This document shows positions 47,173-54,973 of a stretch of DNA of 54,973 nt, piece after piece (the first letter of the stretch is position 1; each line of letters begins with the position of its first letter). Origin of the DNA: Xenorhabdus khoisanae (GTDB lineage Bacteria; Pseudomonadota; Gammaproteobacteria; Enterobacterales; Enterobacteriaceae); the NCBI RefSeq assembly GCF_001037465.1, contig NZ_LFCV01000042.1, positions 1-54,973 of the forward strand, written 5' to 3'. The notes below the pieces were generated by a model. That model worked only from the letters and a program-made list of their open reading frames with translations. It made no database searches and was not told the DNA's origin. Made by a program: the position numbers and the translations under genes.

Positions 47173-48693
47173 ATGGCTTATCGTAAAACTCTATTAATCA
47201 GTTTGTTTTCCCTTTCAGCAATCTCAAATGCTTTGGCTTTGAATGGCTCCATACCTTTTGAAGCGCCAAATGATAGTGGTGCTCCATTAATGAAGTCAAC
47301 TGACCCCGGCGCTGAAAAATACAGAACCGTGGGTAAATTCAATGGCTATTCACACTGTACTGCAACTTTGATTGCTGGTGAAAATGCACCTGATAAAAAT
47401 ACACCAGCATTGATACTGACCGCTGGGCACTGTGTAGACAGCAATGTAGGCACAAATGACGTGGCGGTTGATCAACCAGCTCCTGATTATTGGGAATATA
47501 CTCCGGATTATTTCATTGATAAAAAGGACAACCTTTCTCCAGTTAAAGTCAACCGTATCTTGTATTCAACGATGAAGAACGAAGATATCGCGGTATTAGA
47601 GCTGAAAGCAACTTATGGTGAGTTAGCTCAAAAAGGTTATCATCCGATGAAGTTGAAGAAAAATCTTGAGATGAAACAGCAACCTATTGTGTTAACTCAT
47701 ATTCCTGTCAATAACGTTGATTACAATTACGCTTATCTCAGAAAATCTGAATGTGATATTACTGGAAAGTCACCAGAATTATATGAAGGTGGCTCTCCAT
47801 GGTTTTGGTCTCCGGTTTTCTCAGTTAACTGCGCTGGTGTCGTCGGTGGAAGCTCCGGCTCTCCTGTTTTTGAGAAAGGTCAAACAAACGTAATTGGGGT
47901 GCTTAATACAACGACAGAACCTGGGATGACGGGTTGTGGGGGTAACAGACCTTGTATTATTGAGGACAATAAAGGTGTTCCACAGGAAGGTATTAGCTAT
48001 TTCATTCCTGTAGATAACGTTGCGAATGCACTCACAAAAGATAGCAAGCTTGACCTGTCTAAGCTCCAAAATGGCAGTGGCAATGTTCTGGAAAAAACGA
48101 ATTTCTGGTCGCCGTGGATATCTCAGAGTGTTGATCCTACTAGCGGAGAGAAAGCAAAATGGGATGTTATTATCAAGGAAAATGCCAACGTCAAGAATAT
48201 TCGATATAAAACAGGCTTAATCAGTGAAGTAAATTGTGCAGATGAAGCCGGATATGGTGCTCCCGCTATTGCTAGCCAGAATCCGCTGCAAAACTTGTTG
48301 CTTCCAGAAAAAGATGGGATCTACAAGCTTTGTGTGATTAACCAGAATAACGATGGTCAATGGCAGAAAACTAAAGACGCATCAATCATGTTGCGGGAAA
48401 TTGATAATACTCCACCATCAATTAAACCCACTTTACATGTAAATGATTATGGGCATGGAGCTTGGACTGTAACAGCTGAATCTCGTCCATATGAGCTCGG
48501 AAGTATATTTGTCAAATATGGCCCTAAAGCGACAACCCATTGTGACAATAAAGCAGATTACAGTTTCTTCTGGAGACCAGTAAATTTGGATAAATCTAAA
48601 GCTCCATGGCGTGTCTGTGCATATGGTGAAGATACAGCAAGAAATGCCGGCCCGATTAATGTACTTGATTTTGATTCTACTATTGCTGAGTAG
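47173..48693 (+). CDS. Secreted trypsin-like serine protease
   Basis: A 506-residue exported protease. A signal peptide covers residues 1-23 (LLISLFSLSAISNALA). The chymotrypsin-fold domain, about 45-300, carries H86 (LILTAGHCVDS), D138 (MKNEDIAVLEL) and S228 (VVGGSSGSPVF). The C-terminal 200 residues contain a repeated beta-rich segment (WDVIIKENANVKNIRYKTG, AWTVTAESRPYELGSIFVKYG) with cysteines, possibly a substrate- or surface-binding domain. AAAGGAGG lies before the ATG. It follows the autotransporter after 176 bases with a terminator in between, so it has its own promoter. A role in insect or eukaryotic protein degradation is an inference. Confidence 0.87.
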   Translation: MAYRKTLLISLFSLSAISNALALNGSIPFEAPNDSGAPLMKSTDPGAEKYRTVGKFNGYSHCTATLIAGENAPDKNTPALILTAGHCVDSNVGTNDVAVDQPAPDYWEYTPDYFIDKKDNLSPVKVNRILYSTMKNEDIAVLELKATYGELAQKGYHPMKLKKNLEMKQQPIVLTHIPVNNVDYNYAYLRKSECDITGKSPELYEGGSPWFWSPVFSVNCAGVVGGSSGSPVFEKGQTNVIGVLNTTTEPGMTGCGGNRPCIIEDNKGVPQEGISYFIPVDNVANALTKDSKLDLSKLQNGSGNVLEKTNFWSPWISQSVDPTSGEKAKWDVIIKENANVKNIRYKTGLISEVNCADEAGYGAPAIASQNPLQNLLLPEKDGIYKLCVINQNNDGQWQKTKDASIMLREIDNTPPSIKPTLHVNDYGHGAWTVTAESRPYELGSIFVKYGPKATTHCDNKADYSFFWRPVNLDKSKAPWRVCAYGEDTARNAGPINVLDFDSTIAE

Positions 48694-48717
48694 ATAGCTA
48701 TCTGGCAAATTGGAGAT

Positions 48718-48752
48718 GTGGGGCAATAAAACACCGTTGTCCCATTTTTTCT
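48718..48752 (+). terminator. Terminator after the trypsin-like protease
   Basis: The stem TGGGGCAA / TTGTCCCA (one mismatch-like G-T) with a 10-base loop is followed by TTTTTTCT. Confidence 0.8.
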
Positions 48753-48903
48753 GATAGTATCATTTTGCCCTCTCCCGAATATCTTGTCGTTCTCTATACC
48801 ACCACTACTTTATCAATCCTGAATATTTCTGCTGAAATCTCTTTCAGTCAAATTTTCATCAATCAACTACTTGAATCCTATTTCTATTAAAGGAGGCTTG
48901 AAT

Positions 48904-50112
48904 ATGCCATCGCGTACTATTCCACCTGCCATTTCTCGGGTTATTTTGCCTATATTTTCATTTGCTGTATTTTTCATCGGTGCAACAGAATTTATGTTAT
49001 CCCCTATGCTCAAGCCCTTGGCAGAAGCATTTAAAACAACAACAGATAAATCGGCTTGGCTGGTATCTGGATATGTTTTTGCTTATGCACTTGCTGCACC
49101 GATTTTTGGTTGGTTATCTGATCGAATAAATCGGCGCAAATTATTATTAGCATCCCTGCTATTTCTTGCCCTTGATGGTTTGGCATTAACAATAGCTCCC
49201 AATCTGGAGACTGCAATTGGATTGCGTATCTTTGGTGGCATTGCTTCAGCCGCTGTGATTCCAACTATCTTTGCGTTAATCGCGGAAATTTTTCCACTCC
49301 ACAAACAAGCGTCAGTTATGGGGATCGTCATGCTCGGTATGACTGGTGGTATAGCAGGCGGCCCTATTTTTGCCGGTATTTTAACGGAGTTATCTGGCTG
49401 GCGGATACCATTTCTGATAAGTGCAAGCGGATGTCTTTTACTCTGCATCTTAAGTAAAAAATATATTCCAGATCTGGTTAGTATTCGAAAAGCAGAGCTT
49501 CAGACAGTCGCATTTCAATGGGTACATCAAGGTAATTTAATACTCCCTCTCATTGCAAAAGGACTTTGGAATGGAACGGCAGTATCTACTTTTATTCTAG
49601 CTGGAGAGGTTCTAAGGCAGCATTATGGATTGGGAACAGGAGCAATTGGCCTATCCGTTTCTGCATTTGGCATTGGACTTGGCTTGGGTAATTTGTCCGT
49701 AGGTATTGTAAAAAAGCGGTATGTCAGAGATGAATGGATTCTTTTACTGGCAACAGTAATACTATTCCTCACTATTTCTGCATTTATGCTAATGCCTCTG
49801 TCCCTGTTTTTCAGTCTTGGTTGTTTGATGTTATGGGGATGCTCGCTTGGCCTTGCAGCTCCGATAAGCACTTCTATTTTGGCAAATCGGGCAGCACAGA
49901 ATAGAGGCCAGATATTGGCAATTTCAGAAAGTATGAATAATCTGACAATTTTATTCTTACTCCCTATTGCCACCAACTTACTGATACAGCATGGTGTTAC
50001 GATAACTATGATAGCGCTGGGGAGCTGCTTTATAGTGGGAATCGGGCTGTCACTACGGGATCTTATAGTGACACTGTCACTTACCCATCGCTATGAGAGT
50101 GGTAAAACTTAG
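48904..50112 (+). CDS. MFS exporter (DHA1 family)
   Basis: A 402-residue inner-membrane exporter with 12 predicted segments. FFIGATEFMLSPMLKPLAEAF at the start, the GWLSDRINRRKLLL loop (motif A) near residue 75, and the GGPIFAGIL antiporter motif near residue 155 are visible. The ATG at 48904 follows AAAGGAGG; an upstream in-frame TTG at 48871 has no such site. Its last 32 bases overlap the convergent LysR gene. Probable drug or metabolite exporter; cargo unknown. Confidence 0.83.
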   Translation: MPSRTIPPAISRVILPIFSFAVFFIGATEFMLSPMLKPLAEAFKTTTDKSAWLVSGYVFAYALAAPIFGWLSDRINRRKLLLASLLFLALDGLALTIAPNLETAIGLRIFGGIASAAVIPTIFALIAEIFPLHKQASVMGIVMLGMTGGIAGGPIFAGILTELSGWRIPFLISASGCLLLCILSKKYIPDLVSIRKAELQTVAFQWVHQGNLILPLIAKGLWNGTAVSTFILAGEVLRQHYGLGTGAIGLSVSAFGIGLGLGNLSVGIVKKRYVRDEWILLLATVILFLTISAFMLMPLSLFFSLGCLMLWGCSLGLAAPISTSILANRAAQNRGQILAISESMNNLTILFLLPIATNLLIQHGVTITMIALGSCFIVGIGLSLRDLIVTLSLTHRYESGKT

Positions 50113-50989
50113 AAAGTCGTGAATAAGTTGCACTAAATTCTTTTTTTAACCATTCAAGAAAGATAGCCTGCGGTGTATTGGCAGCAAAAGTATCGGGTGA
50201 TATCAGGTAATAAGCAGAACCATCTGGAATGAAACCATAAGGAGCGTTTACCCGTTTATCACTCAACTCTTGTTCAATCATGTATATCGAGCTTATTCCA
50301 ACGCCATGTCCGGCCATCACCGCTTCCAATAGAATATAAAAGTGTTCAAACCAGTGTTCGTGACGTTTTAGGATAACGTGCTGGGTGCCTGACATCCAAT
50401 CATTCCACGCTTCAGGACGGGTATGTGTATGCAGTAAAGTCATTGGCTGATTTGCAATAACATCGTTTTCTGCATCAGGTAAACAAATCGGGGCTATCCA
50501 TTCTTTTCCCAAAATTTCAGCAAAGTAACGCTTATCCCAAATAAAATCATTTCGACGAATAGCTAAGTTAACTGAGTTTCGTGAAAAATCGATATTACCT
50601 CCACCAGCGACTAAATGGATTTCAATATCAGGGTAATATTTCTTAAATTTCATTAGATTGGGAATAAGCCATTTCATCATAATAGTGGGTTCACAAGAAA
50701 CAACTAATCTCGTTGTTTGCAATGTTTGTCGAAGCTCATTAATTGTTAGTGTTAAAAGCCCGAAAGCTTGTTGACAGGCTTGCTTGAGTTTTTCACCTGC
50801 TGGTGTTAGAAAAAGCCCTCTATTCCTACGCTCAAATAATACAACCCCCAAAGCCGTTTCTAATTGCCGGATCTGACGACTTACCGCACCCTGTGTCACA
50901 AACAACTCTTCAGCCGCTTTGACTAAATTTTGGTAACGAGCTGCGGCTTCGAACGCCCGTAATGAGTTCAGTGGAGGAAGGTTTTTCAT
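50081..50989 (-). CDS. LysR regulator, GcvA-like
   Basis: A 302-residue LysR regulator. PPLNSLRAFEAAARYQNLVKAAEELFVTQGAVSRQIRQLE is the GcvA-like N-terminus with its HTH; the effector domain contains ISSIYMIEQELSD. It is convergent with the MFS gene (32-base overlap) and divergent from the LysE exporter at 51111 with a 121-base gap. The second arrangement suggests it controls the LysE exporter. Confidence 0.86.
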   Translation of the reverse strand: MKNLPPLNSLRAFEAAARYQNLVKAAEELFVTQGAVSRQIRQLETALGVVLFERRNRGLFLTPAGEKLKQACQQAFGLLTLTINELRQTLQTTRLVVSCEPTIMMKWLIPNLMKFKKYYPDIEIHLVAGGGNIDFSRNSVNLAIRRNDFIWDKRYFAEILGKEWIAPICLPDAENDVIANQPMTLLHTHTRPEAWNDWMSGTQHVILKRHEHWFEHFYILLEAVMAGHGVGISSIYMIEQELSDKRVNAPYGFIPDGSAYYLISPDTFAANTPQAIFLEWLKKEFSATYSRLSKFYHSHSDG

Positions 50990-51110
50990 TGCATTCCTTT
51001 ATCGTTGATTTTTTCTCAATCATTCTAGCGCAAATTAATCGTTATTTTTTAGTCAAAAAAATCAAGAGAATAAGTTATCGAAATATGACAGCCAATAATC
51101 AGGAGACATA

Positions 51111-51725
51111 ATGACAGAGTTAATTACTGTAGCCATTATTACCATTCTTGCTGTTATCAGCCCAGGAGCTGACTTTGCGATGATCACCCGTAACAGCTAC
51201 TTGTATGGTCGGCAAGCAGGCATATTGGCGGCATTTGGGATTGCTGTAGGTATCTTGGTGCATGTTACTTATACCATACTTGGTATTGGTATTTTGATTG
51301 CTCATTCTCCTAATATATTACTTGTTATAAAGGTTGTAGGGGCTATTTACCTTATCTACATTGGTTATAAGACACTCACATCAAAAACGAAAGTTGATAT
51401 TGATATTAACTCAACAAAGAAAGCCTCAATTGCCTCGTTTAGAACAGGTTTTTTGACAAATGTATTAAACCCTAAAACAACACTTTTTGTTGTCAGCACA
51501 TTTACTCAAATTGTTTCCCCATCGACCGATATTAGCTTGCAAATGGGCTATGGTTTTTTTATTTCTCTAATGCACCTTTTCTGGTTTGTTGGTGTTGCTA
51601 TCTTTTTTTCTCACCAAAAACTTAGGACTGCAATGCTAGAAAAACAAACAATGCTCAACCGAATTATTGGCGTTATTTTAATCGGATTGGGTATTTCTTT
51701 AGGTGCAATTCCTGTTGTTAACTGA
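51111..51725 (+). CDS. LysE/RhtB-family amino-acid exporter
   Basis: A 204-residue inner-membrane exporter with about six segments. The family motif ISPGADFAMITRNS lies at residue 17; VVGAIYLIYIGYKTL near residue 75 and TNVLNPKTTLFVVSTF near residue 117 (NPK) are typical of RhtB. AGGAGA precedes the ATG. Divergent from a GcvA-like LysR regulator, which may induce it in response to an amino acid. A broken methyltransferase gene follows. Confidence 0.87.
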   Translation: MTELITVAIITILAVISPGADFAMITRNSYLYGRQAGILAAFGIAVGILVHVTYTILGIGILIAHSPNILLVIKVVGAIYLIYIGYKTLTSKTKVDIDINSTKKASIASFRTGFLTNVLNPKTTLFVVSTFTQIVSPSTDISLQMGYGFFISLMHLFWFVGVAIFFSHQKLRTAMLEKQTMLNRIIGVILIGLGISLGAIPVVN

Positions 51726-51770
51726 TAAAACTTAGAGATGAATTAATAGCAGCGTTAAGAGATCTCTATT

Positions 51771-52459
51771 ATGCCAATCAACTTTAATGCAAAAGAAAAC
51801 AGACATACTTATGTTGGCCGTGATGCTCAACAGGAATGGTACGATTTAATCCAAAAACTGGTGGAACCTCGCAATAAGGAAATTGCAGATATTGGCTGCG
51901 GTGGTGGTATTTATTCACTGGCGTGGATAAAAATGGGGGTGAAAAAAATCACTTGTATTGATTTTTCACAGCAAATGTTGGCTGATGTGGCAGAAAATAC
52001 TCACGGCCTTTCGAATGTTATGATCAAACAAGGAGATGCTCTTTGCACTGGTTTGCCTGATAGCAGTCAGGATATTGTCTTTGAAAGAGCGCTTATCCAC
52101 CATATAACCCAAGAAAACAGAACAACATGTTTCGCTGAAGCTCAACGTTTATTACGTTCTGGTGGAATGTACATCATTTTGAAGCCCAACGTAGGCCGGA
52201 CAATGTTGAAGTCATTAATGGACTAAAAGTAGTCGGGTTTAAACAAGTTAAGGCGGTACCTCTTTTAGAAAAATACACCACTTATAAAAATTTTTCACAA
52301 TTGGCAGCAGATTTCCAACTACGCAAAGGCCGCTCTATTTTGCACGAGTTGAGCGATGAAGAAATCATTCACCTTATCAACCACATGGAAAAATCGTTGG
52401 GTAACAAGACTGATATTGTTGAGAAAGACTTTTGGACAGTTTGGACAGGCATAAAATGA
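51771..52459 (+). pseudogene. Class I SAM-dependent methyltransferase, broken
   Basis: The first frame (51771-52226) holds the SAM-binding fold: IADIGCGGGIYSLAWIKMG (motif I), CIDFSQQMLADV (motif II), QGDALCTGLPD, then RALIHHITQ and LLRSGGMYIIL. It stops just after this. A second frame continues from about 52193 (RPDNVEVINGLKVVGFKQVK ... EKDFWTVWTGIK-stop at 52459) with the C-terminal part. A frameshift together with loss of the central segment (about 35 residues normally between these blocks) makes the gene non-functional. Confidence 0.75.
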
Positions 52460-52656
52460 TAAATATACCAGAACCTATTCCCGGCTATTTGATGTTGATT
52501 CTTACTGCAGTCCATATTTACATTGGAAGATATGGTCATACTGTAGAGTTACCTATCCATTTTCATATGAGAGAATTCTGTGAAAACCACACCTCACCCT
52601 CTTGCCAAGGGGTAAACAAAACAGAAATCATTAATTTCTTAAAAAAGAGTCTATAA
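52456..52656 (+). CDS. Small hypothetical protein
   Basis: A 66-residue frame whose ATG overlaps the final stop of the broken methyltransferase (ATGA). It starts MINIPEPIPGYLMLILTAVH with a hydrophobic run and has a basic C-terminus (EIINFLKKSL) and two cysteines in EFCENHTSPSCQG. No family is recognised and no good ribosome site is seen. It may be a coupled small gene or chance coding. Confidence 0.35.
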   Translation: MINIPEPIPGYLMLILTAVHIYIGRYGHTVELPIHFHMREFCENHTSPSCQGVNKTEIINFLKKSL

Positions 52657-52671
52657 AAACAGACTCTTTTA
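52645..52671. terminator. Terminator between converging genes
   Basis: The stem AAGAGTCT / AGACTCTT with an 8-base loop, with A-run before and T-run after, so it could act in both directions, including for the decarboxylase at 52726-54678. Confidence 0.75.
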
Positions 52672-52725
52672 CATTCAACCATTTTTAATATTCAAATCTT
52701 GATTGAACAACGTTTGGACGTTTAT

Positions 52726-54678
52726 CTATTGGCCAAGTAATGGTGCATCCAAACTTGATTTTAATCGTGCTTTTTTCTCTTCTTCATCAACCAACTGATT
52801 TAGTTTCTTAACAAAGATAGTTTGAAGCTGATTCCAGAACTCTTCAAAGTGCTCTTCATCACGTAAGCAATAAGTCATTACCGCTGCACGCAATACAAAG
52901 ATACGGCGAATCTTATCCCATTCACTGCGGCTAAAACCACACCGCTCTGCGTAGTGTCTTGGTGTATCACCATACTCTTTATAATCGAGTATGGTTGATG
53001 ATGTGAGGAAGTCGTTGGTATAAGCTCGTCCTGTAGAATAGGAACACAGTTCATAAAGCCGCTTGTTGAGGGTATTGTGGCTTTCCAGATTTTCGTTACC
53101 CATTTCTTTAAATGTAAAATTGATCATATGAAAATCTGGGGATGGCATAATATGTACTTCAAACCGATGCTTACCTACTTCTATGGGTGACATATTTTCC
53201 AATTTATCTATTAATCTTTGTGCTGTAACGATACCAGCAGCAATCACTTTCCCATACCCGTTGATATTCAAAGGTAATAAGCGATGAGCGGCCCAAAGCG
53301 CTGCTGCGGTTGCTCCCGCTTTTGAGCCTTCCATAATAGACGAACCAAGAATACCTCTATTGTTGACAACAGGGGTTGTGTTGTCATTTTTTTCTTCAAA
53401 AACATAAGCTGCACGAGAAGAGATCAAATCAAGAATGCGTTTGTCTTTCATACAAATTGCCCCCGCAGCGTATTGAATGAAACCAACTTTATGGGGATCA
53501 ACTGTAATTGAATCCACTTCTTTCAATGCTTTGAAGCTCTTATAAACTTCTGGCTTCGGCCAACTGATGTTTTCCGGCATAATGCCTATCGAACGATGAC
53601 AATTAGCAAGCTCGTCATATTCAATAAATTCGCCCTGTTCATTCAGCAACATGGCGCAAGCGTATCCCGCGTAAGCCGCATCAACATGAATATAGAAAGA
53701 TTCACCATAACGCTCTTCACACTCTTGCCTCAAGGCAATAACTTCATCAATCCGATCAATCGCCCCAACTTCTGTTGTACCAACCACAGCAATCAGCGCC
53801 AAAATTGACTCACCTTGTTCGATTAACTCCAAGGTGATTTTCCGCATTTGAGCAACGTCAGTTTGATAATTTTCATTAACAGGTAGTGGGATAATATTTT
53901 CTTGACCAATACCAAAAATATCTGCCGCTTTCATCCAAGAGTAATGTTTGGATTGTGGAACCAACAGCTTGCCTAATATTTCTGGTCTAGTTCCTGTACC
54001 ACGACATGTCATATCACGTACTTCTTCAAAAATTCCGCGTTCTTGTAGCGTACTGATTAAATCCAGAATTTCAGCCGTTGGCATATTTTTCAATTGCTTT
54101 GTCGACTTATGGATGACCAGATCTTTTGCCTTGGGATGTTGAGATATTGCAAAAGGTAATGTTTTTAAATTCCTGGCTACCCACAATCCTTCATAATTCG
54201 CGACTGTACCGCCAGAAGTAATATGCCCCCAAGATTGATGCGGGTTATAACCAAACATGCGGCAAAGATCTAATCCTGATTCAAGTTCCAGTTCTGTTGT
54301 TGTCGGGGATGCTTCATAACTACAGTTATTCGGGTTGTACATCATGGCCATGACGTAAGCAAGATTAGAAACCATTAATGTGTCACTGTTAATGTGACCA
54401 AGATAACGGGGAGAAAAGAAAGGAATTGAAGTATTTTTTAGTTTTGCTGATAGTTGATTTAAAATTCCTTCTGTCCGATAAAGTGTCTCTCTATAATTAT
54501 GTTCATAGCGATCAACAGATGTGACTAACGTAGAATCTCCAGGATGAAAACCTGAACGCCAGTACATGTGTTCGTTAATCGCATAGTCCATCATCTCTCT
54601 AAAAAAAACCGCATTCTCTGATTTTGGTCCTAAAAATAACGCATTTACATTTAAATTAGGATGAAGTGGTTTAGTCAT
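52726..54678 (-). CDS. Group II PLP decarboxylase, tyrosine-decarboxylase-like
   Basis: A 650-residue PLP-dependent decarboxylase. K397 (VDPHKVGF) should bind PLP and D333 (HVDAAYAG) contacts its ring nitrogen. The N-terminal NVNALFLGPKSENAVFF and the YLGHINSDTLMVSNLAY and YEASPTTTELELE blocks resemble bacterial tyrosine decarboxylases (about 620 residues) more than glutamate or aspartate decarboxylases. It should release tyramine (or phenethylamine) plus CO2 in the cytosol. The usual partners of lactic-acid-bacterial TDC (tyrosine permease, tyrosyl-tRNA synthetase) are not in the window. The 295 bases upstream (54679-54973) are AT-rich with no gene seen. Confidence 0.82.
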   Translation of the reverse strand: MTKPLHPNLNVNALFLGPKSENAVFFREMMDYAINEHMYWRSGFHPGDSTLVTSVDRYEHNYRETLYRTEGILNQLSAKLKNTSIPFFSPRYLGHINSDTLMVSNLAYVMAMMYNPNNCSYEASPTTTELELESGLDLCRMFGYNPHQSWGHITSGGTVANYEGLWVARNLKTLPFAISQHPKAKDLVIHKSTKQLKNMPTAEILDLISTLQERGIFEEVRDMTCRGTGTRPEILGKLLVPQSKHYSWMKAADIFGIGQENIIPLPVNENYQTDVAQMRKITLELIEQGESILALIAVVGTTEVGAIDRIDEVIALRQECEERYGESFYIHVDAAYAGYACAMLLNEQGEFIEYDELANCHRSIGIMPENISWPKPEVYKSFKALKEVDSITVDPHKVGFIQYAAGAICMKDKRILDLISSRAAYVFEEKNDNTTPVVNNRGILGSSIMEGSKAGATAAALWAAHRLLPLNINGYGKVIAAGIVTAQRLIDKLENMSPIEVGKHRFEVHIMPSPDFHMINFTFKEMGNENLESHNTLNKRLYELCSYSTGRAYTNDFLTSSTILDYKEYGDTPRHYAERCGFSRSEWDKIRRIFVLRAAVMTYCLRDEEHFEEFWNQLQTIFVKKLNQLVDEEEKKARLKSSLDAPLLGQ

Positions 54679-54973
54679 AATTACGCAGCCTTTTAACTGA
54701 TTCTTTGTGTTTTGTAGTAAAGTTAATTTATAAACTTATTAATAATTTTGTTTTTGTTTTCTATGGTTAATGACAAGCTCATGTGGCGGTTATAAAACAC
54801 CTACAATAACTCATTGAAATAAATTTCTTGATTTTCAATCTATGCGCAAAAAACACTCTGCAACATATGCCAAATCAATCTATTTTATATAGATATAAAA
54901 CATAGTTATTAGAATATGTTAATAATTATCTTTAAATTTGTGCGCTACCACAAAGAAATGAGAAGAATATCTC

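Overview
The window looks like a chromosomal segment of an AT-rich, insect-associated enterobacterium of the Photorhabdus/Xenorhabdus type (Morganellaceae). The reasons are: enterobacterial gene neighbourhoods (dkgB-yafC, mdaB, dgoKADT, yiaK-lyxK-sgbHUE), a canonical 127-base ERIC repeat, a subtilisin autotransporter next to a secreted trypsin-like protease, a trace of a BacA-type prephenate decarboxylase, and many LysR/efflux pairs. No rRNA, tRNA, CRISPR array, prophage or intact insertion sequence is visible. The genus assignment is inference.

Layout. 1-4 kb: two tandem small secreted paralogues (the first cut by the window edge), dkgB with yafC, mdaB, and a DUF1801 protein. 4-8.3 kb: the D-galactonate operon dgoK-dgoA-dgoD-dgoT, preceded by a dgoR regulator that has been broken by an inversion. 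8.4-16 kb: a secreted P1-family peptidase, a LysR/MFS efflux pair with a SnoaL-like gene, an ERIC element, an alpha/beta hydrolase, an old-yellow-enzyme reductase and a GrpB protein. 16-23 kb: a seven-gene minus-strand operon for 2,3-diketo-L-gulonate/L-xylulose use (yiaK, lyxK, sgbH, sgbU, sgbE) in which a GPH-type permease and an SMP-30 lactonase take the place of the usual TRAP transporter.

23-30 kb: a YagU-like membrane protein, an EamA exporter, a LysR/MFS pair, an ASCH protein, and a beta-alanine-type omega-transaminase followed by a scar of mmsA. 29.5-33.6 kb: the most unusual region. It is a tight minus-strand operon of a decayed BacA-like gene, DUF2000, a SUMF1-fold protein, an MsrP/sulfite-oxidase-fold protein and a LysE exporter. 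An internally deleted IS5-type element then separates these from an AraC regulator. It resembles a small pathway for making and exporting a modified amino acid, now partly dead.

34-43 kb: a copper module (DUF2946 plus OprC-like TonB receptor), MarR with a divergent EamA exporter and an FMN reductase, a ParDE-like toxin-antitoxin pair, an orphan hypothetical gene, and a scar-rich stretch (LysR remnant, PPOX protein, GNAT, and an MFS tail abutting an MmyB-type regulator tail). 43-55 kb: a subtilisin-type autotransporter, a trypsin-like secreted protease, MFS/LysR and LysE exporters, a broken methyltransferase, and a long group II decarboxylase related to tyrosine decarboxylases.

The general picture is a metabolically flexible accessory region with sugar-acid catabolism, amino-acid export and secreted proteases. 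It carries at least eight gene remnants made by deletions, one inversion and one IS derivative.
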